A DNA stretch of 64,000 nt from Pedobacter puniceum (lineage in GTDB: Bacteria; Bacteroidota; Bacteroidia; Sphingobacteriales; Sphingobacteriaceae). The notes below the pieces were generated by a model. It worked only from the letters and a program-made list of their open reading frames with translations. It searched no databases and was not told the origin of the DNA. The stretch spans positions 868,001-932,000 of the forward strand of contig NZ_WKJI01000001.1 of assembly GCF_009674685.1 (NCBI RefSeq). The letters are read 5' to 3'. The stretch's first letter is position 1, and every line of letters begins with the position of its first letter. The position numbers and the translations under genes were made by a program. Positions 43,925 to 52,749 of this stretch are shown here, piece after piece.

Positions 43925-44209
43925 ATGTATTTAAGTTCAGAGAAGAAGAAAGAAATCTTCAAACAACATGGTGAGGTAGAAACCAATACTGGTTCTGCAG
44001 AAGGTCAAATCGCATTATTCACTTACAGAATTGCGCATTTAACTGGTCACTTAAAGAAAAACAAAAAAGATTACTCTACCCAGTTAGCACTTCAGAAACT
44101 GGTTGGTAAGAGAAGAGCTTTATTAGCTTATCTTTTCAAAAAAGATATCAGCAGATATAGAGCTATCATCAAATCATTAGGATTAAGAGATATTATTAAA
44201 TCTATATAA
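43925..44209 (+). CDS. rpsO: 30S ribosomal protein S15
   Basis: A 94-residue ribosomal protein that binds the 16S rRNA central domain. Family landmarks are NTGSAEGQIALFTYRIAHLT, LKKNKKDYSTQLALQKLVGK and RRALLAYLFKKDISRYRAII. A few residues longer than most homologues at the C-terminus. It has its own promoter and terminator, so it is monocistronic here. Confidence 0.97.
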   Translation: MYLSSEKKKEIFKQHGEVETNTGSAEGQIALFTYRIAHLTGHLKKNKKDYSTQLALQKLVGKRRALLAYLFKKDISRYRAIIKSLGLRDIIKSI

Positions 44210-44228
44210 TTCTTAAAGAGCTAAAATC

Positions 44229-44267
44229 TAAAAAGCCGCTTCGATATTTATCAAAGCGGTTTTTTTT
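44229..44267 (+). terminator. Terminator after rpsO
   Basis: Stem aaaaagccgctt(cga) / (atc)aaagcggtttttt with T-run, 20 bases past the stop. May also serve the convergent alcohol dehydrogenase gene. Confidence 0.85.
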
Positions 44268-44282
44268 ATATAAGAATCAAAA

Positions 44283-45443
44283 CTAAAACATTTCTTCTAC
44301 AATTTCTTGATGGTCTTTTTCTGTGAGCGGGTAAACCATACCGCTTACTTTATTTTGAGCCAGGTTATTTAATATCCTTTGCTTTTCTTTGATATTTATA
44401 CCTGCCTCAGTTAAACTAACTGGCGAATTCATTTCCTTAAAGAAAGCTTCTAAAGCTGCAATAAAATCTAAACCTAGTACTTCATCATCAATAGAAGTAA
44501 ACTCAAAAATATGTTTTGCTAAAAAGGCAAGTTTTTCTTTAATTTTTGGCAGTTGAATTTTTAACCAAGCCGGGTAAACAATAGACAAGCCTGCCCCATG
44601 CGGAATATCATAAAGCACACTTAAAGTATGCTCTATATTATGTACGCCCCAATCTCCCGGACTTTTACCTGCTCTAAGTGTTCCGTTTAAAGCGTTGGTA
44701 GCCAGCCACATAATTTGTGCCCTAGTATCGTAGTCTTCTGGCTGTTCCATTACTTTACGGCCATAGCTCATGGCTAATTTGATAATATCGGCTGTGTAAT
44801 GGTCTGTTAAAGGGGCATTTCCTTTTCCGAAAAACTGCTCTAAAGCATGTGCTATTAAATCAACAACACCATAAGCTGTATAATGAAGCGGTACAGAGGT
44901 GGTTAATGCTGGATCTAAAAATGATACTTTAGGATAAAGTAAATCGTTAAGAATAGCTGTTTTTATGCCGTTTTCACTATCCTGTAAAACAGTAGCATTA
45001 TTCATTTCTGAACCTGTTGCTGCTAGGGTAAGGATAGTAAAAATTGGTAAAGCTTTGGTTGGTGTTGGGGCTTTTCTTAAATAAAAATCCCAAACAGAGT
45101 GCTCTACATAAAAACCAGCTGCCACAGCTTTTGCAGTATCTATAACAGAGCCACCGCCTAGCGCAACAATCATATCTACTTGTTTTTCTTTAGCTAGTTT
45201 TACAGCAGCGTCAGCATCCTGAAAAGTTGGATTAGATTTTATGCCTTCATAAGTGTAATGTTCTAAACCGCAAATATTCATTAAGGACACCACACGAGCG
45301 TAAACACCATTCTGTTTAACAGAACCTTTTCCTATGATGATGAGCGCTTTTTTACCATAAGGCGAAATTTCTTGACAAATATCATCCACTACATCTTTTC
45401 CGAAAAGAATTTTAGTAGGATTATAATGTATGAAGTTTTCCAT
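44283..45443 (-). CDS. Iron-containing (group III) alcohol dehydrogenase, YqhD/Bdh-like
   Basis: A 386-residue NAD(P)H-dependent enzyme that interconverts aldehydes or ketones and alcohols. VALGGGSVIDTAKAVAAG is the dinucleotide motif, ATGSEMNNATVL and DLIAHALEQFF follow, and IEHTLSVLYDIPHGAGLSIV carries the metal-binding His residues. MENFIHYNPTKILFGKD at the start is typical of the butanol-dehydrogenase/YqhD branch. Likely cytosolic detoxification of short aldehydes; exact substrate unknown. Confidence 0.93.
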   Translation of the reverse strand: MENFIHYNPTKILFGKDVVDDICQEISPYGKKALIIIGKGSVKQNGVYARVVSLMNICGLEHYTYEGIKSNPTFQDADAAVKLAKEKQVDMIVALGGGSVIDTAKAVAAGFYVEHSVWDFYLRKAPTPTKALPIFTILTLAATGSEMNNATVLQDSENGIKTAILNDLLYPKVSFLDPALTTSVPLHYTAYGVVDLIAHALEQFFGKGNAPLTDHYTADIIKLAMSYGRKVMEQPEDYDTRAQIMWLATNALNGTLRAGKSPGDWGVHNIEHTLSVLYDIPHGAGLSIVYPAWLKIQLPKIKEKLAFLAKHIFEFTSIDDEVLGLDFIAALEAFFKEMNSPVSLTEAGINIKEKQRILNNLAQNKVSGMVYPLTEKDHQEIVEEMF

Positions 45444-45559
45444 TCACCTATAAACTAAAAAAAAATAAAAATGTTTAGGTTTTAGTGTTATTTTCTTAAA
45501 CAAAACCAACTTGTACTTTCTTAAATTACTTATTTACTTTCATAATAAGATGTAAATCT

Positions 45560-45567
45560 TATTTTTG
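45560..45567 (+). promoter_or_regulatory. Candidate -7 element for the MFS-ClC-hemF operon
   Basis: TATTTTTG fits TAnnTTTG, 20 bases before the ATG at 45588. No clear -33 TTTG at standard spacing. Confidence 0.38.
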
Positions 45568-45587
45568 CCGCTCACTTCCAGCTTTTT

Positions 45588-46808
45588 ATGAATCCGTCGA
45601 AGAATAGAAACGTAACCTTACTTATTATTGTAGCCGCACTAGGCTATTTTGTTGATATCTATGACCTGGTCTTATTTTCTGTTATCAGAGTAGCAAGTTT
45701 AAAATCTATTGGTGTTGCCCAAGAAGACCTACTTTCTGTAGGCGTTACCTTAATTAATGCGCAAATGATAGGGATGCTTCTGGGGGGTATTTTATGGGGT
45801 ATTTGGGGAGATAAAAAAGGCAGGTTACAAGTATTATTTGGCTCTATTTTAATGTATTCTTTAGCAAATATTGCCAACGCATTTGTTACTGATGTACCTA
45901 CTTATGCTCTTATAAGATTTATTGCTGGTATTGGTTTAGCGGGCGAGTTAGGTGCAGGCATAACCTTGGTAGCAGAAAGTATGAGTAAAGAAAAAAGAGG
46001 TTATGGTACCATGTTGGTTGCTGCTATAGGGCTACTAGGTGCTGTTGCTGCTGGCTTAGTTGGCGATAAATTTACCTGGCAAACAGCATACCTTATAGGT
46101 GGTGGAATGGGTCTTTTACTTCTAGTGCTACGCTTAGGCGTGATGGAATCTAGTATATACAATAAAATTCAACATAAAAATGTAAGCAAAGGCAATTTTT
46201 TAATGTTATTTACCAGCTGGCCTCGTTTTAAAAAATACATCAACTGTACTTTAATTGCCTTACCAACATGGTTTGTGGTAGGCATATTGGTAACATTTGC
46301 TCCAGAATTTGGTATTGCTATGGGGGCTACCGAGCCACTTAGTGCAGGAAAAGGGATTATATTTACTTATTTGGGTATATCTGCCGGTGATATTTTAAGC
46401 GGTGTTTTAAGTCAGTATTTTAAAACGCGTAAAAAAATTGTTTTTGTGTTTTTAGTAGCCACTTTAGCCAGTATATTATTTTATTTATTCTCTAAAGGTA
46501 TTGATGCTTCCACATATCATCTTATTTGTTTTCTTTTAGGCGTTTCTACTGGTTTTTGGGTTATCTTTGTTACCATTGCTGCCGAACAATTTGGAACAAA
46601 TTTAAGAGCTACTGTTACCACTACGGTTCCTAATTTTATAAGAGGTTCTTTAGTTTTAGTAACATTTAGTTTCGAGTATTTAAAGCATCAGGTGGGTATT
46701 GTTAACTCGGGTTTGATTGTTGGAGTTACCACTTTAATTATTGCATTTATAGCAGTTTATAACCTCGAGGAAACTTATGGCAAAGATTTAGATTATGTAG
46801 AAGAATAG
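45588..46808 (+). CDS. MFS transporter, metabolite:proton symporter-like
   Basis: A 406-residue protein with about 12 membrane helices. GGILWGIWGDKKGRLQVLFG is the MFS loop motif between helices 2 and 3. RFIAGIGLAGELGAGITLVA and the LRATVTTTVPNFIRGSLVL stretch resemble the MHS subfamily that takes up organic acids. Substrate unknown. It is first in a run with the ClC gene (one-base gap) and hemF. Confidence 0.88.
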   Translation: MNPSKNRNVTLLIIVAALGYFVDIYDLVLFSVIRVASLKSIGVAQEDLLSVGVTLINAQMIGMLLGGILWGIWGDKKGRLQVLFGSILMYSLANIANAFVTDVPTYALIRFIAGIGLAGELGAGITLVAESMSKEKRGYGTMLVAAIGLLGAVAAGLVGDKFTWQTAYLIGGGMGLLLLVLRLGVMESSIYNKIQHKNVSKGNFLMLFTSWPRFKKYINCTLIALPTWFVVGILVTFAPEFGIAMGATEPLSAGKGIIFTYLGISAGDILSGVLSQYFKTRKKIVFVFLVATLASILFYLFSKGIDASTYHLICFLLGVSTGFWVIFVTIAAEQFGTNLRATVTTTVPNFIRGSLVLVTFSFEYLKHQVGIVNSGLIVGVTTLIIAFIAVYNLEETYGKDLDYVEE

Positions 46809-46809
46809 T

Positions 46810-48588
46810 ATGAAGTTTTGGAACCAGCATAAATTTATCATCAGGTCAATTCACCAGCGTCTTAGCAGAAATCAGTTTTTGATATTATCTGGTGTGTTGG
46901 TTGGTTTATCTGCTGGAACCGCAGCTATCTTGCTCAAATCTATGGTACATTATATACATGTACTGGTAAATAGTCAATTAGAAGTTTTTAACTATCCATA
47001 TCTTAATCTTTTTTTACCCTTAACGGGGATATTGATCACCGCTTGGGTGGTTCAAAAGTTTTTAAAAGGTAAAGATGGGAGAGGTGTAGCCAATATCCTG
47101 TTAGATATAGCGCAAAGGTCTGGCGTGATTCCTAAGTTTAAAATGTATAGCCAAGTAATTACAAGCGCTATAACCGTTGGTTTTGGTGGTTCATCGGGTT
47201 TAGAGGGGCCTATTGCTGTTACGGGTGCTGCTATTGGGTCTAACTATGCCAGAACTTATAGATTAACTTACCGTGAGCGTATTTTATTATTAGCCTGTGG
47301 TGCATCAGCAGGTATAGCAGCGGTTTTTAATGCCCCCATAACAGGCTTAATGTTTGCTGTTGAGGTTATTTTGGTTGGTGTTGTTTTCTCTGATTTTATC
47401 CCCCTAATTATCTCTGCCGTTTCTGGTGCTTTAATCTCTAAAATCATTTTAAATGATGATATTCTTTTCGAGTTTAGGAGCTTAAAAGAGTTTGACCATA
47501 GTAATGTACCGTATTACATCCTTTTAGGTGTATTTAGCGGTTTGGTGGCTGTTTATTATTCTCGGGTATCTAGAAAAATAGATTATATTTTTCATCACCA
47601 ACTAAAATGGAGTCCTTATAATAAGGCTATTTTAGGAGGCTTAACCATCGCTTTATTATGTTTTATATTTCCACCATTGTTTGGCGAAGGTTACGGAGCT
47701 GTAAAATTCTTAGCTTCAAACAATCCGGAAGGGCTACTTAATGGTACTTTTTTTAACATCCCAACAGAAAATAGCTGGATGATTATTCTTTTTACTGGCT
47801 TAATTTTTCTTACAAAGGTTTTAGCAACCAGTTTTACCTTGGCAAGCGGTGGTAGTGGAGGAAATTTTGCACCTTCTTTATTTACTGGTGCTTTTATGGG
47901 CTTCTTTTTTGCTTCCTTGTTTAATAAAATGGGTTTCCATACTTTACCTGTTAATAATTTTACATTGGTAGGGATGTGTGGTGTACTTAGCGGCGTAATG
48001 TATGCACCTTTAACAGGGATATTTTTGATAGCTGAAATTACGGGGGGATATGAGTTAATGATTCCTTTGATGTTGGTTGCTACCTCTGCTTATGTGATTG
48101 CTAAGGTTTTTGAGCCTCATTCTATGGATGTTAAAGATTTAATAGAGGATAAGAAGATATTTACCGAAAATTACGATGAGAATATCCTGAGTTTAATTAA
48201 AATTCATGAGATATTAGAAACAGAATATGATGAAATTTCTACAGATAGTAAATTGATAGATTTATTAGCTGTATTTAAAAATTCTGACCATCAATTGATT
48301 ATTTGTAAGGATAAACATCAGAAATTTGCAGGCTTTATATGGTTTGATAAAGTTAAAAAGGTTTTATTAGATACCGATTTGCAAAATAAGTTGACGGTTG
48401 AGGAGCTCGTAAGCAAAACATCTGTTAAACTAAATATAGAAGACAATATTTCTAAGATGGTTGATTATTTTGACCAAACTGATATGTTTTATCTTCCTGT
48501 TTTTGATAAAGAAGTTTTTATAGGCGTAATTTCTAAAACCAAATTATTAGCCGCATATAGGAATAAATTAAGATTAACATTAAGCTGA
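46810..48588 (+). CDS. ClC-family chloride channel/transporter with CBS domains
   Basis: A 592-residue protein: membrane ClC domain (~25-435) and a C-terminal CBS pair (~465-590). The gate glutamate is present in GGSSGLEGPIAV (Glu132), and GSGGNFAPSLFTGAF follows near residue 350. At the position of the E. coli proton glutamate (Glu203) this protein has Val186 (FAVEV), as channel-type CLCs do. The first anion-selectivity motif, GSGIP in E. coli, reads GRGVA here. It is translationally coupled to hemF by a TGATG overlap. Confidence 0.92.
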   Translation: MKFWNQHKFIIRSIHQRLSRNQFLILSGVLVGLSAGTAAILLKSMVHYIHVLVNSQLEVFNYPYLNLFLPLTGILITAWVVQKFLKGKDGRGVANILLDIAQRSGVIPKFKMYSQVITSAITVGFGGSSGLEGPIAVTGAAIGSNYARTYRLTYRERILLLACGASAGIAAVFNAPITGLMFAVEVILVGVVFSDFIPLIISAVSGALISKIILNDDILFEFRSLKEFDHSNVPYYILLGVFSGLVAVYYSRVSRKIDYIFHHQLKWSPYNKAILGGLTIALLCFIFPPLFGEGYGAVKFLASNNPEGLLNGTFFNIPTENSWMIILFTGLIFLTKVLATSFTLASGGSGGNFAPSLFTGAFMGFFFASLFNKMGFHTLPVNNFTLVGMCGVLSGVMYAPLTGIFLIAEITGGYELMIPLMLVATSAYVIAKVFEPHSMDVKDLIEDKKIFTENYDENILSLIKIHEILETEYDEISTDSKLIDLLAVFKNSDHQLIICKDKHQKFAGFIWFDKVKKVLLDTDLQNKLTVEELVSKTSVKLNIEDNISKMVDYFDQTDMFYLPVFDKEVFIGVISKTKLLAAYRNKLRLTLS

Positions 48589-49496
48589 TGCTAAAAAAAG
48601 AACACATAGCCGAAGAGTACAAGAATATTCAACAAGAAATAACCGATGCCTTAGAAGCATTAGATGGTGCTGCTTTGTTTGAAGAGGAGAACTGGGAGCG
48701 AAACGGAGGTGGCGGTGGTAGAAGCAGGGTTCTACAAAACGGTGCTTTGATAGAAAAAGGTGGTGTTAATTTTTCTGCTGTACATGGCAAACTTCCTGAT
48801 GCTATTAAAAAAGCCTTTAAAACCGATAAAGAAGAGTTTTTTGCTACAGGAGTTTCTATAGTTTTACATCCGCATAATCCTTGGGTGCCTATTATCCACA
48901 TGAATATTAGGTATTTTGAAATGGAAAGCGATGGCCAAGAACCTATCCGTTGGTTTGGTGGTGGTATAGATGTTACTCCGCATTATGTAATCCCTGAGGA
49001 TGCTAAATTCTTTCATCAAACCATGAAAAAAGTTTGTGATGATACCAATCCTGAGTTTTATCCAAAATTCAAAAAATGGGCTGATGATTATTTTTTCATC
49101 AAGCACCGACAAGAAACCAGAGGTATTGGCGGTATTTTTTACGATAGGTTAACGCCTGAAAGTACTGGTAATAGCTGGACAGAAATATTTGATTTCTCAA
49201 AAGCTGTTGGTCGTTCTTTTGCCAATGTTTATGCTCATTTAGCTAATCAAAACAGAGCTAAACACTTCACTTTAGAAGAAAAGCAATGGCAATATCAACG
49301 GAGAAGTAGGTATGCCGAGTTTAATTTAGTATACGACTCTGGAACAAAATTCGGATTAGAAACCGATGGACGTATAGAATCTATCCTGATGAGTATGCCA
49401 CCAATGGCTGCTTGGGTTTATGATTATAAAGCGCCAGCGGGTAGTAAAGAAGAAGAAACTTTAAACTTTCTTAAAAAAGATACCAACTGGGTTTAA
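48588..49496 (+). CDS. hemF: Oxygen-dependent coproporphyrinogen III oxidase
   Basis: Aerobic haem-biosynthesis enzyme that decarboxylates two propionates of coproporphyrinogen III to give protoporphyrinogen IX. The segments GGGIDVTPHYVIPEDAKFFH, KHRQETRGIGGIFYDRL and RRSRYAEFNLVYDSGTKFGL are characteristic. The 302 residues fit the family. One-base overlap with the ClC gene upstream. It implies that the organism makes haem under oxygen. Confidence 0.96.
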   Translation: MLKKEHIAEEYKNIQQEITDALEALDGAALFEEENWERNGGGGGRSRVLQNGALIEKGGVNFSAVHGKLPDAIKKAFKTDKEEFFATGVSIVLHPHNPWVPIIHMNIRYFEMESDGQEPIRWFGGGIDVTPHYVIPEDAKFFHQTMKKVCDDTNPEFYPKFKKWADDYFFIKHRQETRGIGGIFYDRLTPESTGNSWTEIFDFSKAVGRSFANVYAHLANQNRAKHFTLEEKQWQYQRRSRYAEFNLVYDSGTKFGLETDGRIESILMSMPPMAAWVYDYKAPAGSKEEETLNFLKKDTNWV

Positions 49497-49541
49497 TCGC
49501 TATGGAACAGTCTTTGTATTTCTACTACAAAAACAAAGACT

Positions 49542-50075
49542 ATGGAAAACCAACAAACATCAGAAAACAACCATACCCAATCTTTATCAGGTAAAGAAGC
49601 TATTGCTAAACTTACCGAATTGGCAGAGGGTGCAAAAACTTGCTTCTTTTGTACTAATATAAAAACAGGTTTGCCCTTAACAGCTTCGCCTATGGAGTTG
49701 CTAAAAGTAGACGAAGAAGGCAATCTTTGGTTTATGAGTACTAAAGACAGCCAAAGAAATCAAGAATTACAAACCGACCCTTTCACACACCTTTTCTTTC
49801 AAGAGCATCAGCATGCTGGCTTTTTAAATGTTTATGGTATATCAGAAATTATCTTAGATAAAGCTAAAATTGAAGAGTTATGGAAACCTTTACATAAAGT
49901 TTGGTTTCAAGAAGGTGTTGATGACCCAAATATTAGTCTTATAAAAGTTGTACCTACACAATCTTATTATTGGGATACCAAAAACGGGCAAATAGTGGCT
50001 TTTGCAAAAATGGCACTGTCTTTGGTAACAGGTAAAACAATGGATGATAGTGTAGAGGGTAAATTGGAATTATAA
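49542..50075 (+). CDS. Pyridoxamine-5'-phosphate-oxidase-like flavin-binding protein (general stress protein 26 type)
   Basis: A 177-residue split-barrel protein. TCFFCTNIKTGLPLTASPME and EGNLWFMSTKDSQRNQEL, then HLFFQEHQHAGFLNVYGISE, match the general-stress-protein branch of the PNPOx fold. These bind FMN or F420-like flavins; true pyridoxamine oxidase activity is unlikely because the family-specific C-terminal part is missing. It follows hemF after 45 bases and ends at a terminator. Confidence 0.85.
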   Translation: MENQQTSENNHTQSLSGKEAIAKLTELAEGAKTCFFCTNIKTGLPLTASPMELLKVDEEGNLWFMSTKDSQRNQELQTDPFTHLFFQEHQHAGFLNVYGISEIILDKAKIEELWKPLHKVWFQEGVDDPNISLIKVVPTQSYYWDTKNGQIVAFAKMALSLVTGKTMDDSVEGKLEL

Positions 50076-50100
50076 AAACATCATAAAATAAGTTTGGGAC

Positions 50101-50136
50101 TTAAGGCTTCGTTATAAACGAGGCCTTATTTTTTTA
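50101..50136 (+). terminator. Terminator after the PNPOx-like gene
   Basis: Stem ttaaggcttcgtt / acgaggccttatt with small AT loop and T7 tail, 25 bases after the stop. Confidence 0.8.
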
Positions 50137-50213
50137 CTTAAAATTATAAACCTATGACATGAATTTGATGTTAATTTTATGTAAATTTAGAATAACCAAT
50201 TTGTTAACACGTC

Positions 50214-51425
50214 GTGAAAGGTTTTACAAGATATTGTATTTATGTCTTCTTTTTGATGTTTTTATCTCTTTTAAAACAAGAGGTGAAAGCACAAAATTTT
50301 GCCTTTCAATTTTATGATGAAACCTTTAATTTCTCTACAGATGCATCTGTAAATATTCCATTTGAAGATGGACTTTCTTCAGCATCTATTATCCAGTTTT
50401 ACCACCGTTTAAACAAGGGGAATTATCAACCTATCATTCAAACTTTAACACAATACAAAGAAAAAAAACAGCTTAATGATTGGTTTTATTATCAATTAAT
50501 CAGGAAAACAGCGCAACAAATATCCCCAAAAGAAGATAATTACGAGCGTTACACGCTTTATAAATGGTTTTTGTTGGCAAAATCTGGTTATGATACTAAA
50601 CTTGCTATAGGCCCTGGACAATTACTGTTTTATGTGTGGAGTGATGAAGATATAGCCGATATACCTTATTATTTAGACGGAAATAAGCAAATGATGTGTT
50701 TAAATTTTCATGATTACAAACATGCTGATTATGCAAAAGATAAAATCATCCCGGTAAAATTAAATGTACCCGAAGCTACTAAAGCCTTTTCTTATAAGGT
50801 AACTCAAATACCAGATTTTAAGCCAGAAGATTATCGTGAAAAACAACTGGCTTTTAATTACAGACAAAAAGCTTATCATTTTAAAATTAAGCTGAACGCC
50901 GATATTCAGGCTATTTTTAAGAACTATCCGGGTGTTACTTTTGAATCTTATTTTAATATTCCTTTAAGTAGAGAAACCTACAGCTCTTTAATTCCTTACT
51001 TAAAGCATAATTTGAAAGGAATGAGCCAAAAGAAAGGCGTTGATTATTTAATGAGGTTTACCAGGAATGCTTTTTTATATGAGAATGATGAGCAAAATTT
51101 TGGTAAAGAGAAACGCTTATCTCCAGAGCAAACCTTGTTTCAAGAATATAGCGACTGCGATGATAGGGCAGCCTTATTTTTTTATCTGGTAAAGGAGATT
51201 TATAATTTACCCATGATAGCTTTATTGTATCCTTCGCATATTACCATGGCGGTTAAATTTGATAAACCTATTGGAGAAGCCATAGAATATAAAGGAGAAA
51301 AATATAGCGTTTGCGAGCCCACTCCACAGAGAAAAGACTTAAAAATTGGTCAAATAGCTCCAGAGTTTCAGCATCAAAACTTTCAGGTAGTTTATCAATA
51401 TCACCCTGGAAGTATCAACAACTAA
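50214..51425 (+). CDS. Exported transglutaminase-like protein, unknown role
   Basis: A 403-residue protein starting at GTG with a signal peptide ending near KQEVKAQ. The central part shows no family I can name. Near the C-terminus FQEYSDCDDRAALFFYLVKE followed by PSHITMAVKF has the Cys...His arrangement of transglutaminase/cysteine-protease-like domains (DCDDRA is typical of the bacterial subset). It may be a periplasmic peptidase or cross-linking enzyme. No clear operon partner. Confidence 0.68.
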   Translation: MKGFTRYCIYVFFLMFLSLLKQEVKAQNFAFQFYDETFNFSTDASVNIPFEDGLSSASIIQFYHRLNKGNYQPIIQTLTQYKEKKQLNDWFYYQLIRKTAQQISPKEDNYERYTLYKWFLLAKSGYDTKLAIGPGQLLFYVWSDEDIADIPYYLDGNKQMMCLNFHDYKHADYAKDKIIPVKLNVPEATKAFSYKVTQIPDFKPEDYREKQLAFNYRQKAYHFKIKLNADIQAIFKNYPGVTFESYFNIPLSRETYSSLIPYLKHNLKGMSQKKGVDYLMRFTRNAFLYENDEQNFGKEKRLSPEQTLFQEYSDCDDRAALFFYLVKEIYNLPMIALLYPSHITMAVKFDKPIGEAIEYKGEKYSVCEPTPQRKDLKIGQIAPEFQHQNFQVVYQYHPGSINN

Positions 51426-51429
51426 ATCG

Positions 51430-52749
51430 TTAGTTCTGATTAGCTAAAGCCAACTTATTTTTCTCTTCGTCAAATTCTTTCTCACTTTTGGCAACCACAA
51501 TTGCAGCTACGCCATTACCAATTAAATTGGTGATAGATCTTGCCTCGCTCATAAACCTATCAACACCAAGAAGAATAGCTAAACCTTCTGTTGGGATAAC
51601 TTTTAAGGCCGTTAGGGTAGAGGCTAATACAATAAAACCACTTCCTGTAACTCCGGCAGCACCTTTACTGGTAATCATTAAAATTCCTATGATGGTGAGT
51701 TGCTGTGTAAAACTTAAATCAACACCAAATACTTGAGCTAAGAAAACGGTACACATCACTAAATAAATGGTTGTTCCATCTAAATTAAAAGAATAGCCCG
51801 TAGGTATAACTAAACCAACCACAGATTTAGAACAGCCAAAACGCTCCATTTTGTCTAGCATATTTGGTAATACAGATTCTGATGAAGATGTACCCAAAAC
51901 GATAAGTATTTCTTGTCTGATAAACTTGAGATACTGCCACAAACTAAATTTATAGAAATAGCAAATCAGGTTAAGCGCTATGAAAATAAACAAGGCCATA
52001 GTGGCATAAACAGATACCATCAGTTTTCCTAAAGGCATTAATGCATCTAAACCATAAGTTCCAATGGTGTAGGCCATCCCACCAAAAGCACCAACCGGAG
52101 CAAGTTTCATGATAAATTTCATGATATTGAAAAATACCTTAGAAAGCCTATCAAAAGTTAATAGTAAACTTTGCCCTGTTGTACCCATCTGGGTTAAAGC
52201 CAAACCAAATAAAATAGAAAAGAAAAGCACCTGCAAAATATCGCCCTCGGCAAAAGCATTAATAACATTAGAGGGTACTATATGGGTAAAAAACTCTAGC
52301 CATTTAATACCTTCTGCAGTTTCAACATATTGGTTTACCTTTTCATTAGCTGTACCATTAAAGGCAAAACCATCTCCGGGTTTAACCAAATTCACAATAA
52401 AAAGTCCGAAGAAAAGGGCAAATGTGGTAACAACCTCAAAATAAAGTAATGCCTTACCACCAACACGACCAACTTTTTTCATATCGCCCATGCTTGCAAT
52501 ACCTAAAACAATGGTGAAGAAAATAATAGGCGCTATCACCATCTTTATCATATTGATGAATGTTTCGCTTAAAATGCGAGCGGTATCGGCAAACTCAGGA
52601 AAGAATATACCGGTTAAAATACCAGCAACTATAGCAATTAATACTAATGCTGTTAAGTTTTTAAAAATTTTCAATTTCTTGTGATTTGGTTTTATATCTA
52701 AAGTAAGGAATAAAGTAATACGCTGAAAATTCCTCTTAAGATGTAACAC
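51430..52749 (-). CDS. Sodium/proton-dependent C4-dicarboxylate or glutamate symporter (DctA/GltP family)
   Basis: A membrane symporter of the DAACS family. SSSESVLPNMLDKMERFG is the serine-rich hairpin region, TGYSFNLDGTTIYLVM the helix-7 motif and GVDRFMSEARSITNLIGNG a strong DctA-type signature, suggesting dicarboxylate uptake. GTG at 52749 overlaps the upstream S41 gene stop (TAGTG), giving 439 residues. A TTG at 52674 would start at MKIFKNLTALV and give a more typical ~414 residues, so the start is uncertain. Confidence 0.92.
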   Translation of the reverse strand: MLHLKRNFQRITLFLTLDIKPNHKKLKIFKNLTALVLIAIVAGILTGIFFPEFADTARILSETFINMIKMVIAPIIFFTIVLGIASMGDMKKVGRVGGKALLYFEVVTTFALFFGLFIVNLVKPGDGFAFNGTANEKVNQYVETAEGIKWLEFFTHIVPSNVINAFAEGDILQVLFFSILFGLALTQMGTTGQSLLLTFDRLSKVFFNIMKFIMKLAPVGAFGGMAYTIGTYGLDALMPLGKLMVSVYATMALFIFIALNLICYFYKFSLWQYLKFIRQEILIVLGTSSSESVLPNMLDKMERFGCSKSVVGLVIPTGYSFNLDGTTIYLVMCTVFLAQVFGVDLSFTQQLTIIGILMITSKGAAGVTGSGFIVLASTLTALKVIPTEGLAILLGVDRFMSEARSITNLIGNGVAAIVVAKSEKEFDEEKNKLALANQN

